Under the pieces are notes generated by a model. The model saw nothing but the letters and a program-made list of their open reading frames with translations. It made no database searches and had not been told where the DNA came from. Below, one piece after another: positions 49,836-59,036 of a stretch of 64,000 nucleotides of DNA (within the stretch, counting starts at the first letter, position 1; every line of letters starts with the position of its first letter). Origin of the DNA: Aquabacter sediminis (GTDB lineage: Bacteria > Pseudomonadota > Alphaproteobacteria > Rhizobiales > Xanthobacteraceae); NCBI RefSeq assembly GCF_028863665.1, contig NZ_JARBFX010000006.1, positions 62,001 through 126,000 of the forward strand, in the 5' to 3' direction. The translations under genes were made by a program, and so were the position numbers.

Positions 49836-50810
49836 TTAAACGCCCGCCAAGTCGCGTTCAAAGGCTGCAAGTTCGAAATCAAGGACATCCCTGACAGTCT
49901 GGCGCAAGGGCACAGAGGGGCTCCATCCCGTCGCCTCCCGCAGCTTTCGCGTCGACCCCACGATCACCGGTTCGTCTGACGGCCTCAGAAGTTTTGGATC
50001 CACTTCATAAGGGAGTTCGCGACCAACCGCTTCGAAATACATAGTTAAAACTTCACGGATCTGGACGATATTTTCGGCGCAAATGTTGAACGCCTCACCA
50101 TCCGCTCCACTCTTCGAAAGCAGGATAAGCGCAGCCACCATATCGCGAATATCGATGATTGCGCGGCGGGTCTCCAGATTACCGACTTTCACTGGATGTC
50201 CCAGGCGAAGCGCCTGCACGACCGAGCGCCCAAAATCGGAAACCACGTCATTCCGCTTGCGAGGGCCAGTGCAATTGAAGATGCGGGCCCGAACCCCGCG
50301 AATGCCGAAATTCACATGATACTGGTAGGTTAAGAGGTCTTGACCCACCTTGCTGACGCCGTAGGGGTGCAGGGGCAGCAAGGGCGCGTCCTCGTCGACT
50401 GGAACCCGCTCCGGAGTGAGGCTAGCACCATAGGCAGCGGAGGAACACGCAACAACGATCCTAGGATCATACCCCGACGCCGATTTCATGTCCTTCACCG
50501 CCTCGAAAACATTGACGGTGCCAATAAGATTCACATCCAAAGTCGTCCACGGATCAAGCCACGAGACAGTCGGCAAGCTTTGAGCTGCCAAATGATAGAT
50601 CACGTCAGGGCGGAACTTTTCAATAATCTCATACGTGGCCTCACGATCGGTAACGTCTAGCGGAGTGAATGCAACGTCGCCCCTCACAGTCGCCAGATCA
50701 ATTGTGGGCTTAAAGAAGGTGGCAACCACCTCTTCGCCTGCACCGACGAGCGCCTCCGCGAGGTGAGAACCGATGAGTCCGGCAGCCCCAGTAATCAATA
50801 CCTTGACCAT
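49836..50810 (-). CDS. GDP-mannose 4,6-dehydratase-like extended SDR
   Basis: A 324-residue extended short-chain dehydrogenase/dehydratase. GAAGLIGSHLAEAL covers residues 8-21. The YHLAAQSLPTVSWLDPWTTL motif near 75-94 is the GDP-mannose dehydratase version of this block. The active-site residues are in ACSSAAYG near 127 and YGVSKVGQD near 150. In a cluster making GDP-heptose it may be the GDP-D-glycero-D-manno-heptose 4,6-dehydratase that starts 6-deoxyheptose synthesis. GDP-mannose dehydratase or reductase is the alternative. The ATG at 50810 fits the conserved start. The gene is visibly more AT-rich than the genes on either side of the cluster. Confidence 0.83.
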   Translation of the reverse strand: MVKVLITGAAGLIGSHLAEALVGAGEEVVATFFKPTIDLATVRGDVAFTPLDVTDREATYEIIEKFRPDVIYHLAAQSLPTVSWLDPWTTLDVNLIGTVNVFEAVKDMKSASGYDPRIVVACSSAAYGASLTPERVPVDEDAPLLPLHPYGVSKVGQDLLTYQYHVNFGIRGVRARIFNCTGPRKRNDVVSDFGRSVVQALRLGHPVKVGNLETRRAIIDIRDMVAALILLSKSGADGEAFNICAENIVQIREVLTMYFEAVGRELPYEVDPKLLRPSDEPVIVGSTRKLREATGWSPSVPLRQTVRDVLDFELAAFERDLAGV

Positions 50811-50831
50811 GATATCGCTCCACACACCAAC

Positions 50832-53800
50832 CTAGTTGGCGCCAAATTCGGGGACGAAGCCGCCCAGAAGTCTTTCAATTGCCTTCTGAGAATATTCGCG
50901 ATCGATGAATGCGAGCGCCTTCAGGGCTCGATCTTGGGCATCACGCGGGTTGTCGATTGCCCGCAGAATCATGGACGCGAAATCCTCGGCAGCCTCCGCC
51001 ACAAAGGATATGTCTTCCGCATTTTCAATACCTTGCGCTCCTACCGGGGTCATTACCACCGGGGTTCCCTGGCCCATTGCCTCAATGACTTTGCCCTTCA
51101 CACCGGCACCATAGCGCAGCGGCACGACAGACAAAGCACAGGAATGATAGAGCTCCGCGAGTTCCTCATCCGACACCCGGCCACATATTCTGACATCCGG
51201 AGCGGCGAGTTCCAGAACTTGGCGTGGCGCGTTTGACCCTGCGACATCCAGGGTAATGGATCTCCCCTTGCTGCGCAGGATCGGCATCACCTCATTCACG
51301 AACCAAACAATCCCGTCGACATTAGGCGTGTGAGAGAACCCTCCGACGAACATCAGCCGATGGGGGTCGCGATGCTGTGGCATCGCGAGGCGAGTTCTGG
51401 CACCTTCGATGTGCCGCTCAGATAGGATCGTAATGGGAAACGCGACCACCTGCACATTTGCCGGCAGGCGCGACCTCATATAAGCGGCCTCCACTTCACC
51501 GGGATAGAAGACAACATCGCTCTGCACGCACACGCCATACTCCATGGCATCGCATCTCTTGGCTTCCGCCAGCAAGGATGCAGAACCTGTTAATTCATAT
51601 TGCTTACGCAGCCGATTCCCGTGAATATCATGACCATAATAAAATACCTTTGCAGAAGAATGACACCTGATCAAATAAACATACTTTTGGGAAACATGCG
51701 GACGACTCAGAAATGCATAATCAAAATAATCCCCAAATTTCTTGATCCACTCCTCAAATACATAATCAAACCCGCTTCCATAGATCACTTCCACGCCTAG
51801 TTTTTGAAGCTCAAGTGTATATTCTTTATCTCGGTTCAGGTTGTCCGGCCAGAAAGTGACGCGAAAACCCTTGTCTAGAAACAGGCGGATATACTGGTAG
51901 ATCGTTCGCGACCCAGCATCCCTGTCCCATTGGGGCACATAATGATCGACAAAGAGAATATGCGGCTTTGCAGCAGAATGGTCGCGGGCCAGGAACACGT
52001 CCTCACCATTCGGAAAATGCTCGCGCTCGAGAACCTCTCCCCAGCGCTCGATCAACTTCCTGGTGTTGCTGACCTGGTAAGCCTTGATACCGGACGAAAC
52101 GTCGCGCCCATGGCTGCGGCCCTCATGGTGGATGACCTCGGCGAAGGGCTGGTACACTGACCGCATCCCCTTGGCGCGTACGCGGAAGGCAATGTCCGCA
52201 TCTTCGCAATAAGCCGGCGAGAAGTGCGGATCGAAGCCCTCTAGCTCACGCCAGACCGCCGTGGGCAAGGCAATCGCCGCGCCGGAGCAGTAGTCTGCGT
52301 CCTTCAGATAGTTGAACTCCGGACGGCGGGGGTCCTGGTTGCGGCCAAAATTCCAGGCCGATCCATCCTTCCAGAAAATTCCGCCAGCCTCCTGAAGAGT
52401 GCCGTCCCAGTTCAGGAGCTTGGAGCCAACGAGGCCGATCCCCGGATCGTCATCCAACGTTCCGACAAGCCTGTCCAGCCAACCGGACAGGATAAGGGTG
52501 TCATTATTCAGGAAAACGACATTCCGGCCGGACGCAAATTCGGCTACCCTGTTGCAGTTTCCAAGAAAACCCAAGTTCTGCGTGTGCCGTACCACCTGAA
52601 CGACCCCGCCGATGCCGGACAGGATATCGGGCGTCGCATCCGGAGACTTGTCGTCTCCTATGATGATCTCGTAGGCGACGTCGGTCTCCTGCTCCAGAAG
52701 AGACACGAGGCAGGCGAGCGTGTCGAGGAGATTGCGATAAATGGGTATGATAATGGACGCGTCGAGCTGCCCCTTCTGGTGCATCGCCCTCTGGGTGGAA
52801 AGGAAGCGCGCACGGACAAACAGCGCGCGGAATTCCTGCGAAGTCAGGAAGTCCAGCGGAGCGTCGGAAAACCGCTCGATCGCCGCATAAAGATAACGGT
52901 AAAGATTGATTTGCCCGCTTCGCCCGCTGTCTGAGAGATAGTCATTGGCAGCCTGTGGCAACCAATACTCGATCACCGGAAGCTCTTCGCGCAGGTCCAG
53001 ACCAAGATCGGCCGTCTCGCTCCGTCGAAGCATTTCGTCGACGCCGCCTGCTCCCTCTTCTCCATCAAGCATCTCGCCGAAAAGGTCCGACCGGCGCTGG
53101 CGCGAAAACGCCAGAAATTGGCGGGCAAGCGTCACGTCTGGATCGCGCGAGAACGAACGTCCTTCCGCTCGACCAAATAGCAGATAGTGGACGAACGGGT
53201 TCCCGCCGTCGGCCGCAACATCAGGATTGAGCGAGGTGTAGGCCTGGGTCTGAAATGCCGGATTTGGATCCCGCCCCTCTCGTGCCCCATGCCACACAAA
53301 GTGGACCAGCGGATTCTCGCCGGCCGACAAGACGTCGCGATTGCGCGCCAGATACCAATCGCCCTCGAAATAGGCATGGGGCGATCTCCCCTCGCGCCAC
53401 CCCCAGACCAGGTAATGCAACAGGGGGTGGACGCCCGCAGCAGCCACATCCGGCGAATGGGAGAGATAATAGGCAGGATCGAAAAGGGGGTGAGGCGAGA
53501 GGTGGAACAGGGCAGGGTTAGTGGCATAATGACTGAGCCAACGCGCATCCTGCCTCAGCTCCGGCATTTGGCCGGCCATCCAATCGAGGTCGATCAGCGG
53601 GTGAACCGGCCGATGTTCACCTTCGCCGAACGCACGGAAATGGGCGAAAGCGTCCGCCTCTCGCTCGGCCACATCCGGATTTCTCTCCAGATAATAGTCG
53701 GGCAGGAAGAACGGATGCGGGGAAAGCCGCGGCCGCTCAGCCGACGATGCATAAGCAAACGGAGCCGGCAGGTTATTGAGAGCCCCGGGATGGCGCGATG

Positions 53801-55772
53801 CAAACCAGTAGGAGTGGAACAGCGGATGAGGCTCCAGCCCATCCTTCACACCCCGGCGCACGAAATGCGCCAGGGCGTCCGCCCCTGCCTCCGGTGTGCG
53901 GGCGAGGTACCAGGGAGCGTCGACCAAACCCAGCGCCTGCAAGGCAGACCGCGCACGCCGGCCCGGCCGGCTCGTGCGGAGGCGCGGCTGCTCGCGGCGA
54001 AGGGCATCACGGACCTCGCTGGCCGCATATCTGCGCTCGCTGGCGATCCGGGCGCGCAGGCTTGCGACTGCACCATGCGTCAGTGCTTCCATACGCTGGG
54101 CGAGCGCTCGGCTGAGTTCACGGCGCTGGGCGTCCTGGAGACGGCAGATCTCCTCCCGCCCTGCCTCGAGCGCCGCACGCAGGGCCTCGACTTCATCCTC
54201 CCGAGTTTGAAGGAGATCTTGTATTTCCTGGCTCGGTCCCTGGCACTGCAAATCGTGAATGGTCAGCTGAGCGTCGCGCAAGGCGCTGGCCAATTGCGCC
54301 GCATTGTCCAGCGCTGCCTTCAGGGCGAAATTGCGCCGCTCAAGCTCCTCGGCAAGTTCAGCGCTGCGATCCTCGGCGTGCTGCGCCGTGGCCTTCAGAA
54401 TCGCGATTTCCGCCGATACGACCTCAGCATGAGCCCGGGCCTCGTCAAGCTCCCGCTCCTGCTCAGCGATTTTCCGTTGGAGCGTGTCGTTGGAAACACG
54501 CGCGAGAGAAAGAGCGGCGTCTCTTTCCTGAATTTCGGCGGCTCGGGCGCTCGCCGTTTGGTCGCGCTCTTCGGCGGCGAGCGCAATCTGGACCCTCAGA
54601 TCATCGCGCTCGCCGGCAAGCTGCTCTATCTGCCGCTCAAGTTCCGCACTATTGGCTTGGGCATGAACAAGCTCGGCCTCTTTTCCCTGGAGACTTTCCA
54701 CTTGATTGCGAAGGTGAGCACGTTCCCCCGAAATATGCTCCAGCTGCTGCTGATACTCCGTGGCAATCGCTTGCACACGTAATAGCTCGGCGCCCGCCTC
54801 CCTGAGCCGCCCCAATTCGTTACGCAGGACTTCCAACTCAGCACGCGCGGCTTCCAAATCGGTGCGCACGGGCGCAAGGACGGTGCGCTCGGCTGCAAGA
54901 TCGCGCTCTGCCGTTGCGAGCCATTGCTCGAGCTGAGCAACCCGCTTGCGCAGTGCCTCGTCCTCTTCGTGGAGGCCTGAAGCCCAGGCAAGGGTCTTGT
55001 CGTGCTCGAACCACAGGTCGTCATCTGGACAATAGAAGACGGAGTGGGGATCCACCTTCCACTCCACCGGCTGGGTGGAACAAAACGCCAGGAAATACTC
55101 GGGATCGGGCAGTCGTGCGACACCATCATCCACATTGAGGCCGCCGCTGCCGTGCTCCCCCACATAGCCCCGATAGGCCGGCTCCTTAGGTAAGGGCACA
55201 CCCTTGTCGGAGGAGCCTAGGGAAGAGACGAGGGCCATGCGCTGGCCCAACAGATGCACGTGCTTGAACGACTTCCCAAGAAGCATGGCGAATTCGCGCT
55301 TATCGAATTCATTCAGGTGAAAGACGTTCGGAGCCTTGAACCGGTTATAGACTGGCTTGTTGGGGGTTGAAACGATGAATAGACCGCCCGGCCGCAGCAC
55401 GCGGTGAATTTCCGCGACCATCTTTTCTTGCTGTTCTGGAGTGACGTGCTCGATGATTTCCAACGCTGTCACGACATCGAAGCATTCGTCCGCAAATGGC
55501 AGCTCAAATGCGCTGCCGACCTGGAACAGCACCTTTCCCGGCACGCCGTACAGTACCGCCGCCGCCCCGACGCTTCCCGCGTCCACGTCGATGCCGGTAA
55601 TGCGGGCCGCACATTCGCCCAGCAAGGCTGTGCCATAGCCGTCGCCGCACCCCACGTCGAGCACTTGGAGGCCCCGGACGAAGTCGCGACAGACCGCGTA
55701 GCGATGCATGTGTTCGTAGGCGATCCGCCCCTTCATGTCGGGCGTAAACCGTTCCAACTGCTGCACCTGCAC
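50832..55772 (-). CDS. giant multi-domain glycan protein: methyltransferase, coiled coil, repeats, GT2, GT4
   Basis: A 1646-residue cytoplasmic-looking protein. Residues 1-235 form a class I SAM methyltransferase (VLDVGCGDGYG, 37-47; ALEIIEHV, 103-110). Residues about 265-600 are a long charged coiled coil. Residues about 610-875 hold at least five repeats of about 35-40 residues with a HP-(L/F)-F...YYL...PDV...NPL-x-HY...GREGR pattern. Residues about 1003-1245 form a GT2 glycosyltransferase (ASIIIPIYRN; GDDKSPD; FLNNDTLI as the D-x-D region; CEDADIAFRVRA as the catalytic acid). Residues about 1270-1646 form a GT4 glycosyltransferase (FVGGFSHTPNVDG; VVPLRYGAGVKGKVIEAM). The start is a GTG at 55772; an ATG at 55736 is possible. 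The 3' third is AT-rich. It probably builds and caps a surface or protein-linked glycan; this is inference. Confidence 0.88.
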   Translation of the reverse strand: MQVQQLERFTPDMKGRIAYEHMHRYAVCRDFVRGLQVLDVGCGDGYGTALLGECAARITGIDVDAGSVGAAAVLYGVPGKVLFQVGSAFELPFADECFDVVTALEIIEHVTPEQQEKMVAEIHRVLRPGGLFIVSTPNKPVYNRFKAPNVFHLNEFDKREFAMLLGKSFKHVHLLGQRMALVSSLGSSDKGVPLPKEPAYRGYVGEHGSGGLNVDDGVARLPDPEYFLAFCSTQPVEWKVDPHSVFYCPDDDLWFEHDKTLAWASGLHEEDEALRKRVAQLEQWLATAERDLAAERTVLAPVRTDLEAARAELEVLRNELGRLREAGAELLRVQAIATEYQQQLEHISGERAHLRNQVESLQGKEAELVHAQANSAELERQIEQLAGERDDLRVQIALAAEERDQTASARAAEIQERDAALSLARVSNDTLQRKIAEQERELDEARAHAEVVSAEIAILKATAQHAEDRSAELAEELERRNFALKAALDNAAQLASALRDAQLTIHDLQCQGPSQEIQDLLQTREDEVEALRAALEAGREEICRLQDAQRRELSRALAQRMEALTHGAVASLRARIASERRYAASEVRDALRREQPRLRTSRPGRRARSALQALGLVDAPWYLARTPEAGADALAHFVRRGVKDGLEPHPLFHSYWFASRHPGALNNLPAPFAYASSAERPRLSPHPFFLPDYYLERNPDVAEREADAFAHFRAFGEGEHRPVHPLIDLDWMAGQMPELRQDARWLSHYATNPALFHLSPHPLFDPAYYLSHSPDVAAAGVHPLLHYLVWGWREGRSPHAYFEGDWYLARNRDVLSAGENPLVHFVWHGAREGRDPNPAFQTQAYTSLNPDVAADGGNPFVHYLLFGRAEGRSFSRDPDVTLARQFLAFSRQRRSDLFGEMLDGEEGAGGVDEMLRRSETADLGLDLREELPVIEYWLPQAANDYLSDSGRSGQINLYRYLYAAIERFSDAPLDFLTSQEFRALFVRARFLSTQRAMHQKGQLDASIIIPIYRNLLDTLACLVSLLEQETDVAYEIIIGDDKSPDATPDILSGIGGVVQVVRHTQNLGFLGNCNRVAEFASGRNVVFLNNDTLILSGWLDRLVGTLDDDPGIGLVGSKLLNWDGTLQEAGGIFWKDGSAWNFGRNQDPRRPEFNYLKDADYCSGAAIALPTAVWRELEGFDPHFSPAYCEDADIAFRVRAKGMRSVYQPFAEVIHHEGRSHGRDVSSGIKAYQVSNTRKLIERWGEVLEREHFPNGEDVFLARDHSAAKPHILFVDHYVPQWDRDAGSRTIYQYIRLFLDKGFRVTFWPDNLNRDKEYTLELQKLGVEVIYGSGFDYVFEEWIKKFGDYFDYAFLSRPHVSQKYVYLIRCHSSAKVFYYGHDIHGNRLRKQYELTGSASLLAEAKRCDAMEYGVCVQSDVVFYPGEVEAAYMRSRLPANVQVVAFPITILSERHIEGARTRLAMPQHRDPHRLMFVGGFSHTPNVDGIVWFVNEVMPILRSKGRSITLDVAGSNAPRQVLELAAPDVRICGRVSDEELAELYHSCALSVVPLRYGAGVKGKVIEAMGQGTPVVMTPVGAQGIENAEDISFVAEAAEDFASMILRAIDNPRDAQDRALKALAFIDREYSQKAIERLLGGFVPEFGAN

Positions 55773-55926
55773 CCCCCACCGGAGACTTCTTCGGCAGCAC
55801 TTATCGCAAATGGTGCGCTGACGAAAGATGACAATCTAGGCGACCACTCGCCAAGCCGGGCTTTTGCGATTTCCGGTCACGCATGAAATTTCTCGTTAGC
55901 GGAATACCGACCGATACCCGGCGACG

Positions 55927-56003
55927 TGGCCTCCCGGAAGGGATTCGAACCCCTGACCCCAGGTTTAGGAAACCTGTGCTCTATCCTGCTGAGCTACCGG
56001 GAG
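55927..56003 (-). tRNA. tRNA-Arg (anticodon CCT)
   Basis: On the minus strand a full 77-base cloverleaf can be folded. The acceptor CTCCCGG pairs with CCGGGAG and the D arm is GCTC/GAGC. The anticodon stem CAGGT/ACCTG carries loop TTCCTAA (anticodon CCT). The T arm has TTCGAAT, the discriminator base is G, and the CCA end is encoded. It reads AGG codons. Its 3' end points toward the glycan cluster. Confidence 0.96.
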
Positions 56004-56564
56004 ACACCGCCGCACGCCGCCCTGAACGCGCAGGGCGATGCCCGCTATATGGGCCGGATCGCCGCCTGCGTTCAAGAGCCGAGGTGAACGGCACCGTGGG
56101 AAAGGATCGCACCTTGGGGAAAGGTCCGGTAAGAAAGGGTGAGCATGGTGGGAGGCGGGGTGCCTTGGAGGATGGGCCGCGGCCCGGTAAAATGCCGCGA
56201 TGAGTGCGTTCCGCGAAAAGTCCCGCAGTGACCGGGACACCCTTTGCCTGGTCCAAGGAGACGTGGCGCGCGTTTCATCACCCGTTCAGCTTCCCGTTCG
56301 ACAATGGACGCGCGCGGGGAGGACGCACATGGGGCGCAACGGGGAAGGAGCCATGGCAGCGGCAGTCAAGACAACGCCTTGCCCGCGCCACTCTCCCGCC
56401 ACGTTGAACGGCACTTTCGTGAGGACGCGCGCGATGCGCCCTTGGTTCGCGCATGCGGGCGTACCGGACGCGGGCGCGTATGAAGTGGGCGCGACCGGAT
56501 CCCGATGTCAGCCCACGCGAGCGCGGGCTAACGGCAAGGGTGGCGCGACGGAGGAGATGGATCG
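56004..56564. other. intergenic region with no supported gene
   Basis: About 560 bp between the tRNA-Arg gene and the M48 protease gene. Several open frames exist on both strands, but all have Arg/Pro-rich shadow-like composition and none has a ribosome site plus recognisable product. Short inverted repeats such as AGCCC...GGGCT near 56511 are present. The promoters of the tRNA and of the protease gene should be here. Confidence 0.5.
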
Positions 56565-58106
56565 GTGAGCGGGCTGGGCAGGGCCGCAGGGACGAGTGAA
56601 GGCACTGCGCCCGTCGGGCGCGGCGGATTCGTCGTGCGCGCCTGTATGGCGGGCCTTGCGCTCTCTCTCCTTCTGTCTGGCTGCGCCGGCATTGATGCCG
56701 ACCGGTTGGGGACGCCCGTGGGCCCAGCGCAAGCCCACGCGTCCACCGACGCCGACATGACCCCCGCCCAGAGACGGGAGCACGATCGCCTCGTGGCGAG
56801 CTATGGCGGGGCCTATGAAGACCCGGAGCTGAAGGCGCTCATCCAGCAGGTGGTGGAACGCCTCGTCGCCGCCTCCGAGCGGCCGGACCTTAAATATCGC
56901 GTGACGGTGCTGAACTCCCCCGCCATCAACGCCTTCGCCATGCCGGACGGCTCGCTTTATGTGACACGTGGGCTGCTCGCGCTGGCCAATGATACGTCCG
57001 AGCTTTCCTCCGTGCTGTCGCATGAAATGGCGCATGTCATCGCCCGCCATGCGTCCATCCGCGAGGACCAGGTCAAGCAGGCGGTGCTGGTGAGCCGCGT
57101 CATATCCGACGTGGTGAACGATCCCGACATGGGCGCGCTCGCCATGCAGAAGTCGCGCATGTCACTGGCGAGCTTCTCCCGCGGCCAGGAATTGGAGGCG
57201 GATGCCATCGGCGTCGGCATCTCCGCGCGCGCCGGCTTCGACCCCTATGGCGCCTCCCGCTTCCTGACCGACATGGGCCGCCACGCGGAGATCAAGAGCG
57301 TGGGCATTGGTGGCGCCGCGGCCCAGACCACGCCGGACATGGACTTCCTGTCCAGCCATCCGGCAACCCCCGAGCGCATCTCCATCGCCATTGCCAATGC
57401 GCGCGAATACGCCTCCATGCCGGTTGCTGCGACCAATGCCGGCGAGCGGGACCGAAACGCTTATCTTTCCGCCATCAATGGCATGGTCTATGGCGACGAC
57501 CCCAAGGAAGGCTTTGTCCGCGGCCGCAAGTTTTTCCATCCCAAGCTCGGCTTCACTTTCGTGGCGCCGGAAGGCTTCTCGCTGGAGAACACCTCCCAAG
57601 CGGTGCTGGGAGCGACCGCCTCCGGCACGGAGGCCTTGCGCCTCGACGCGGTACGCGTGACAGGCGATCAGTCGCTCGGCCAGTATTTGTCGTCCGGCTG
57701 GATCGACGGGGTGGAAATCAATTCCGTCGAGACATTGACTGTGAATGGCTTCACCGCGGCCACCGCCCTGGCACGGGGCGAGCAATGGTCGTTCCGCATG
57801 TTCGCCATCCGGTTCGGATCGGACGTCTATCGGCTGATCTTCGCCGCCCGAACCCTCACCCCCGAGATCGACCGACAATTCCGGGCAGCCGCCGACACGT
57901 TCCGCCGCGTATCCAGCGACGAGGCGGAGACGGTGAAGCCGCTGCGCCTGCGCATCGTCTCGGTGGGCCTGGGAGACACGCCGGAAAAGATGGCGGCCCG
58001 GATGCAGGTTCCGGACCGCCCCCTGGAGCGCTTCCTCATTCTCAACGGCTTCGACAAGGACACCAAGCTGCGCTACGGCGAGAAGGTGAAGATCATCGCC
58101 GAGTGA
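56565..58106 (+). CDS. M48-family metalloprotease lipoprotein with LysM-like tail
   Basis: A 513-residue protein with a signal sequence and lipobox LLLSGC (Cys40). The zinc peptidase motif HEMAH is at residues 153-157, with the downstream third-ligand motif SRGQELEADAIGVG near 206. A middle domain of unknown function follows (about 310-440). The C-terminal 45 residues, with TPEKMAARMQVPDRPLERFL and GEKVKIIAE, look like a LysM-type wall-binding unit. It would act in the periplasm on envelope proteins, like BepA/LoiP-type proteases. The start is a GTG at 56565 preceded by GAGGAG; other upstream starts are not evident. It converges with the DUF2087 gene. Confidence 0.9.
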   Translation: MSGLGRAAGTSEGTAPVGRGGFVVRACMAGLALSLLLSGCAGIDADRLGTPVGPAQAHASTDADMTPAQRREHDRLVASYGGAYEDPELKALIQQVVERLVAASERPDLKYRVTVLNSPAINAFAMPDGSLYVTRGLLALANDTSELSSVLSHEMAHVIARHASIREDQVKQAVLVSRVISDVVNDPDMGALAMQKSRMSLASFSRGQELEADAIGVGISARAGFDPYGASRFLTDMGRHAEIKSVGIGGAAAQTTPDMDFLSSHPATPERISIAIANAREYASMPVAATNAGERDRNAYLSAINGMVYGDDPKEGFVRGRKFFHPKLGFTFVAPEGFSLENTSQAVLGATASGTEALRLDAVRVTGDQSLGQYLSSGWIDGVEINSVETLTVNGFTAATALARGEQWSFRMFAIRFGSDVYRLIFAARTLTPEIDRQFRAAADTFRRVSSDEAETVKPLRLRIVSVGLGDTPEKMAARMQVPDRPLERFLILNGFDKDTKLRYGEKVKIIAE

Positions 58107-58169
58107 GCGGCCAAGCCCCTCCGGGAGCATAGCGTCGCCTTTACGTTTCCCGCTTTCTCCAGCGCACTC

Positions 58170-58760
58170 TCAGGCGTTTGGCGGAGCCATTGCGGTAGGG
58201 GCGGACCTCAACCCCAGCCGCTGCACATGGCTGATGAGCGCCCGCGCGTCGGGCGGGGGCCGGCGCTCCACGCGCCGATAGGTGCGCCCATCGGGGGTGC
58301 GGTCCACCAGGCCCGCGTCGAACAATTCCCGCCGCAGCAGCGCATGATCGCCAAAGGTGTGCCAGCGCGCCAGCGCTTCATTCACCCGCGCCTCGGCGCC
58401 CAATGCACCCGGCTCAAGGCGGGACCAGAGCACCCACAGGCACAGAGCGCGTTCCGCGGCGCGGCCGGGCCAGCGCACAAGGCGACCCTCGGCATCGAAA
58501 TGGCGCGTCGTCCGACGCACCCGCTGGAGATCCGCGGTCGGCTCCTCGGCGGGCGGTGCATCCAGCGCCCGGGCAAGCGCCGCGGCGGCACCGGCCTGCG
58601 CGCGCAAATGCTGGAAGTTCCGCAAGCCTGCGGCCCGCGCCAGCATGTTGAGCAGTTCCAGATGGGTGGGGACCGCCTCTGTGCCGGCCAACTGGCCCCG
58701 CAGAGACTTGGCGAAGGCCGAGATGTCGGCGGTGGCGAAAGGAAGAGGTGTTCTCGACAT
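58170..58760 (-). CDS. DUF2087-domain protein
   Basis: A 196-residue protein. The N-terminal helical part (about 1-60) contains THLELLNMLARAAGLRNFQHLRA, a pattern seen in small DNA-binding-like modules. The C-terminal DUF2087 domain (about 78-165) has the family pattern FDAEGRLVRWPGR, a cysteine-containing helix, EARVNEALARWHTFGDHALLRRELFDAGLVDRTPDGRTYRR (in parts) and RVERRPPP. DUF2087 proteins are often fused to or related to winged-helix regulators, so a regulatory role is plausible but unproven. The ATG at 58760 is preferred to 58775. Confidence 0.78.
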   Translation of the reverse strand: MSRTPLPFATADISAFAKSLRGQLAGTEAVPTHLELLNMLARAAGLRNFQHLRAQAGAAAALARALDAPPAEEPTADLQRVRRTTRHFDAEGRLVRWPGRAAERALCLWVLWSRLEPGALGAEARVNEALARWHTFGDHALLRRELFDAGLVDRTPDGRTYRRVERRPPPDARALISHVQRLGLRSAPTAMAPPNA

Positions 58761-58979
58761 GGGGCGTCCTCGCATGCCGCGGGTCCCGGAGGGATGTCGG
58801 AGTCACCGGCTTGCGACGCGGCAGGAGCGCGAGTCGAAAAAGAAGCGAGAGAGCAGGTTTAGCTTCCCCGATGGCGGGGCGGTGACGTCTCGGTGAACTG
58901 CGGACCGTGCGTGGCCTTCTAAAGGAAGTGGACGCCGGCTTCAAGGCAAGAGGAGGACAAGGAGGACCCGAAATGATTT

Positions 58980-59008
58980 GGGCCGCGCCCCTCTTCGGAG
59001 CGCGGCCC
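58980..59008 (-). terminator. terminator-like hairpin downstream of the gstI homologue
   Basis: GGGCCGCGC (58980-58988) and GCGCGGCCC (59000-59008) form a perfect 9-bp stem with an 11-base loop, 28 bp after the gstI-like stop. The minus-strand sequence after it is A/T-rich (AAATCATTT) but has no long U run. Confidence 0.6.
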
Positions 59009-59036
59009 GCTTACCGCTTGCATTGACATGAAGGTC

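Noticed and set aside
56200..56568. 122-residue plus-strand frame before the M48 protease gene.
   Set aside because: Arg/Thr/Pro-rich composition, no ribosome site, overlaps the protease start and shows no domain pattern.
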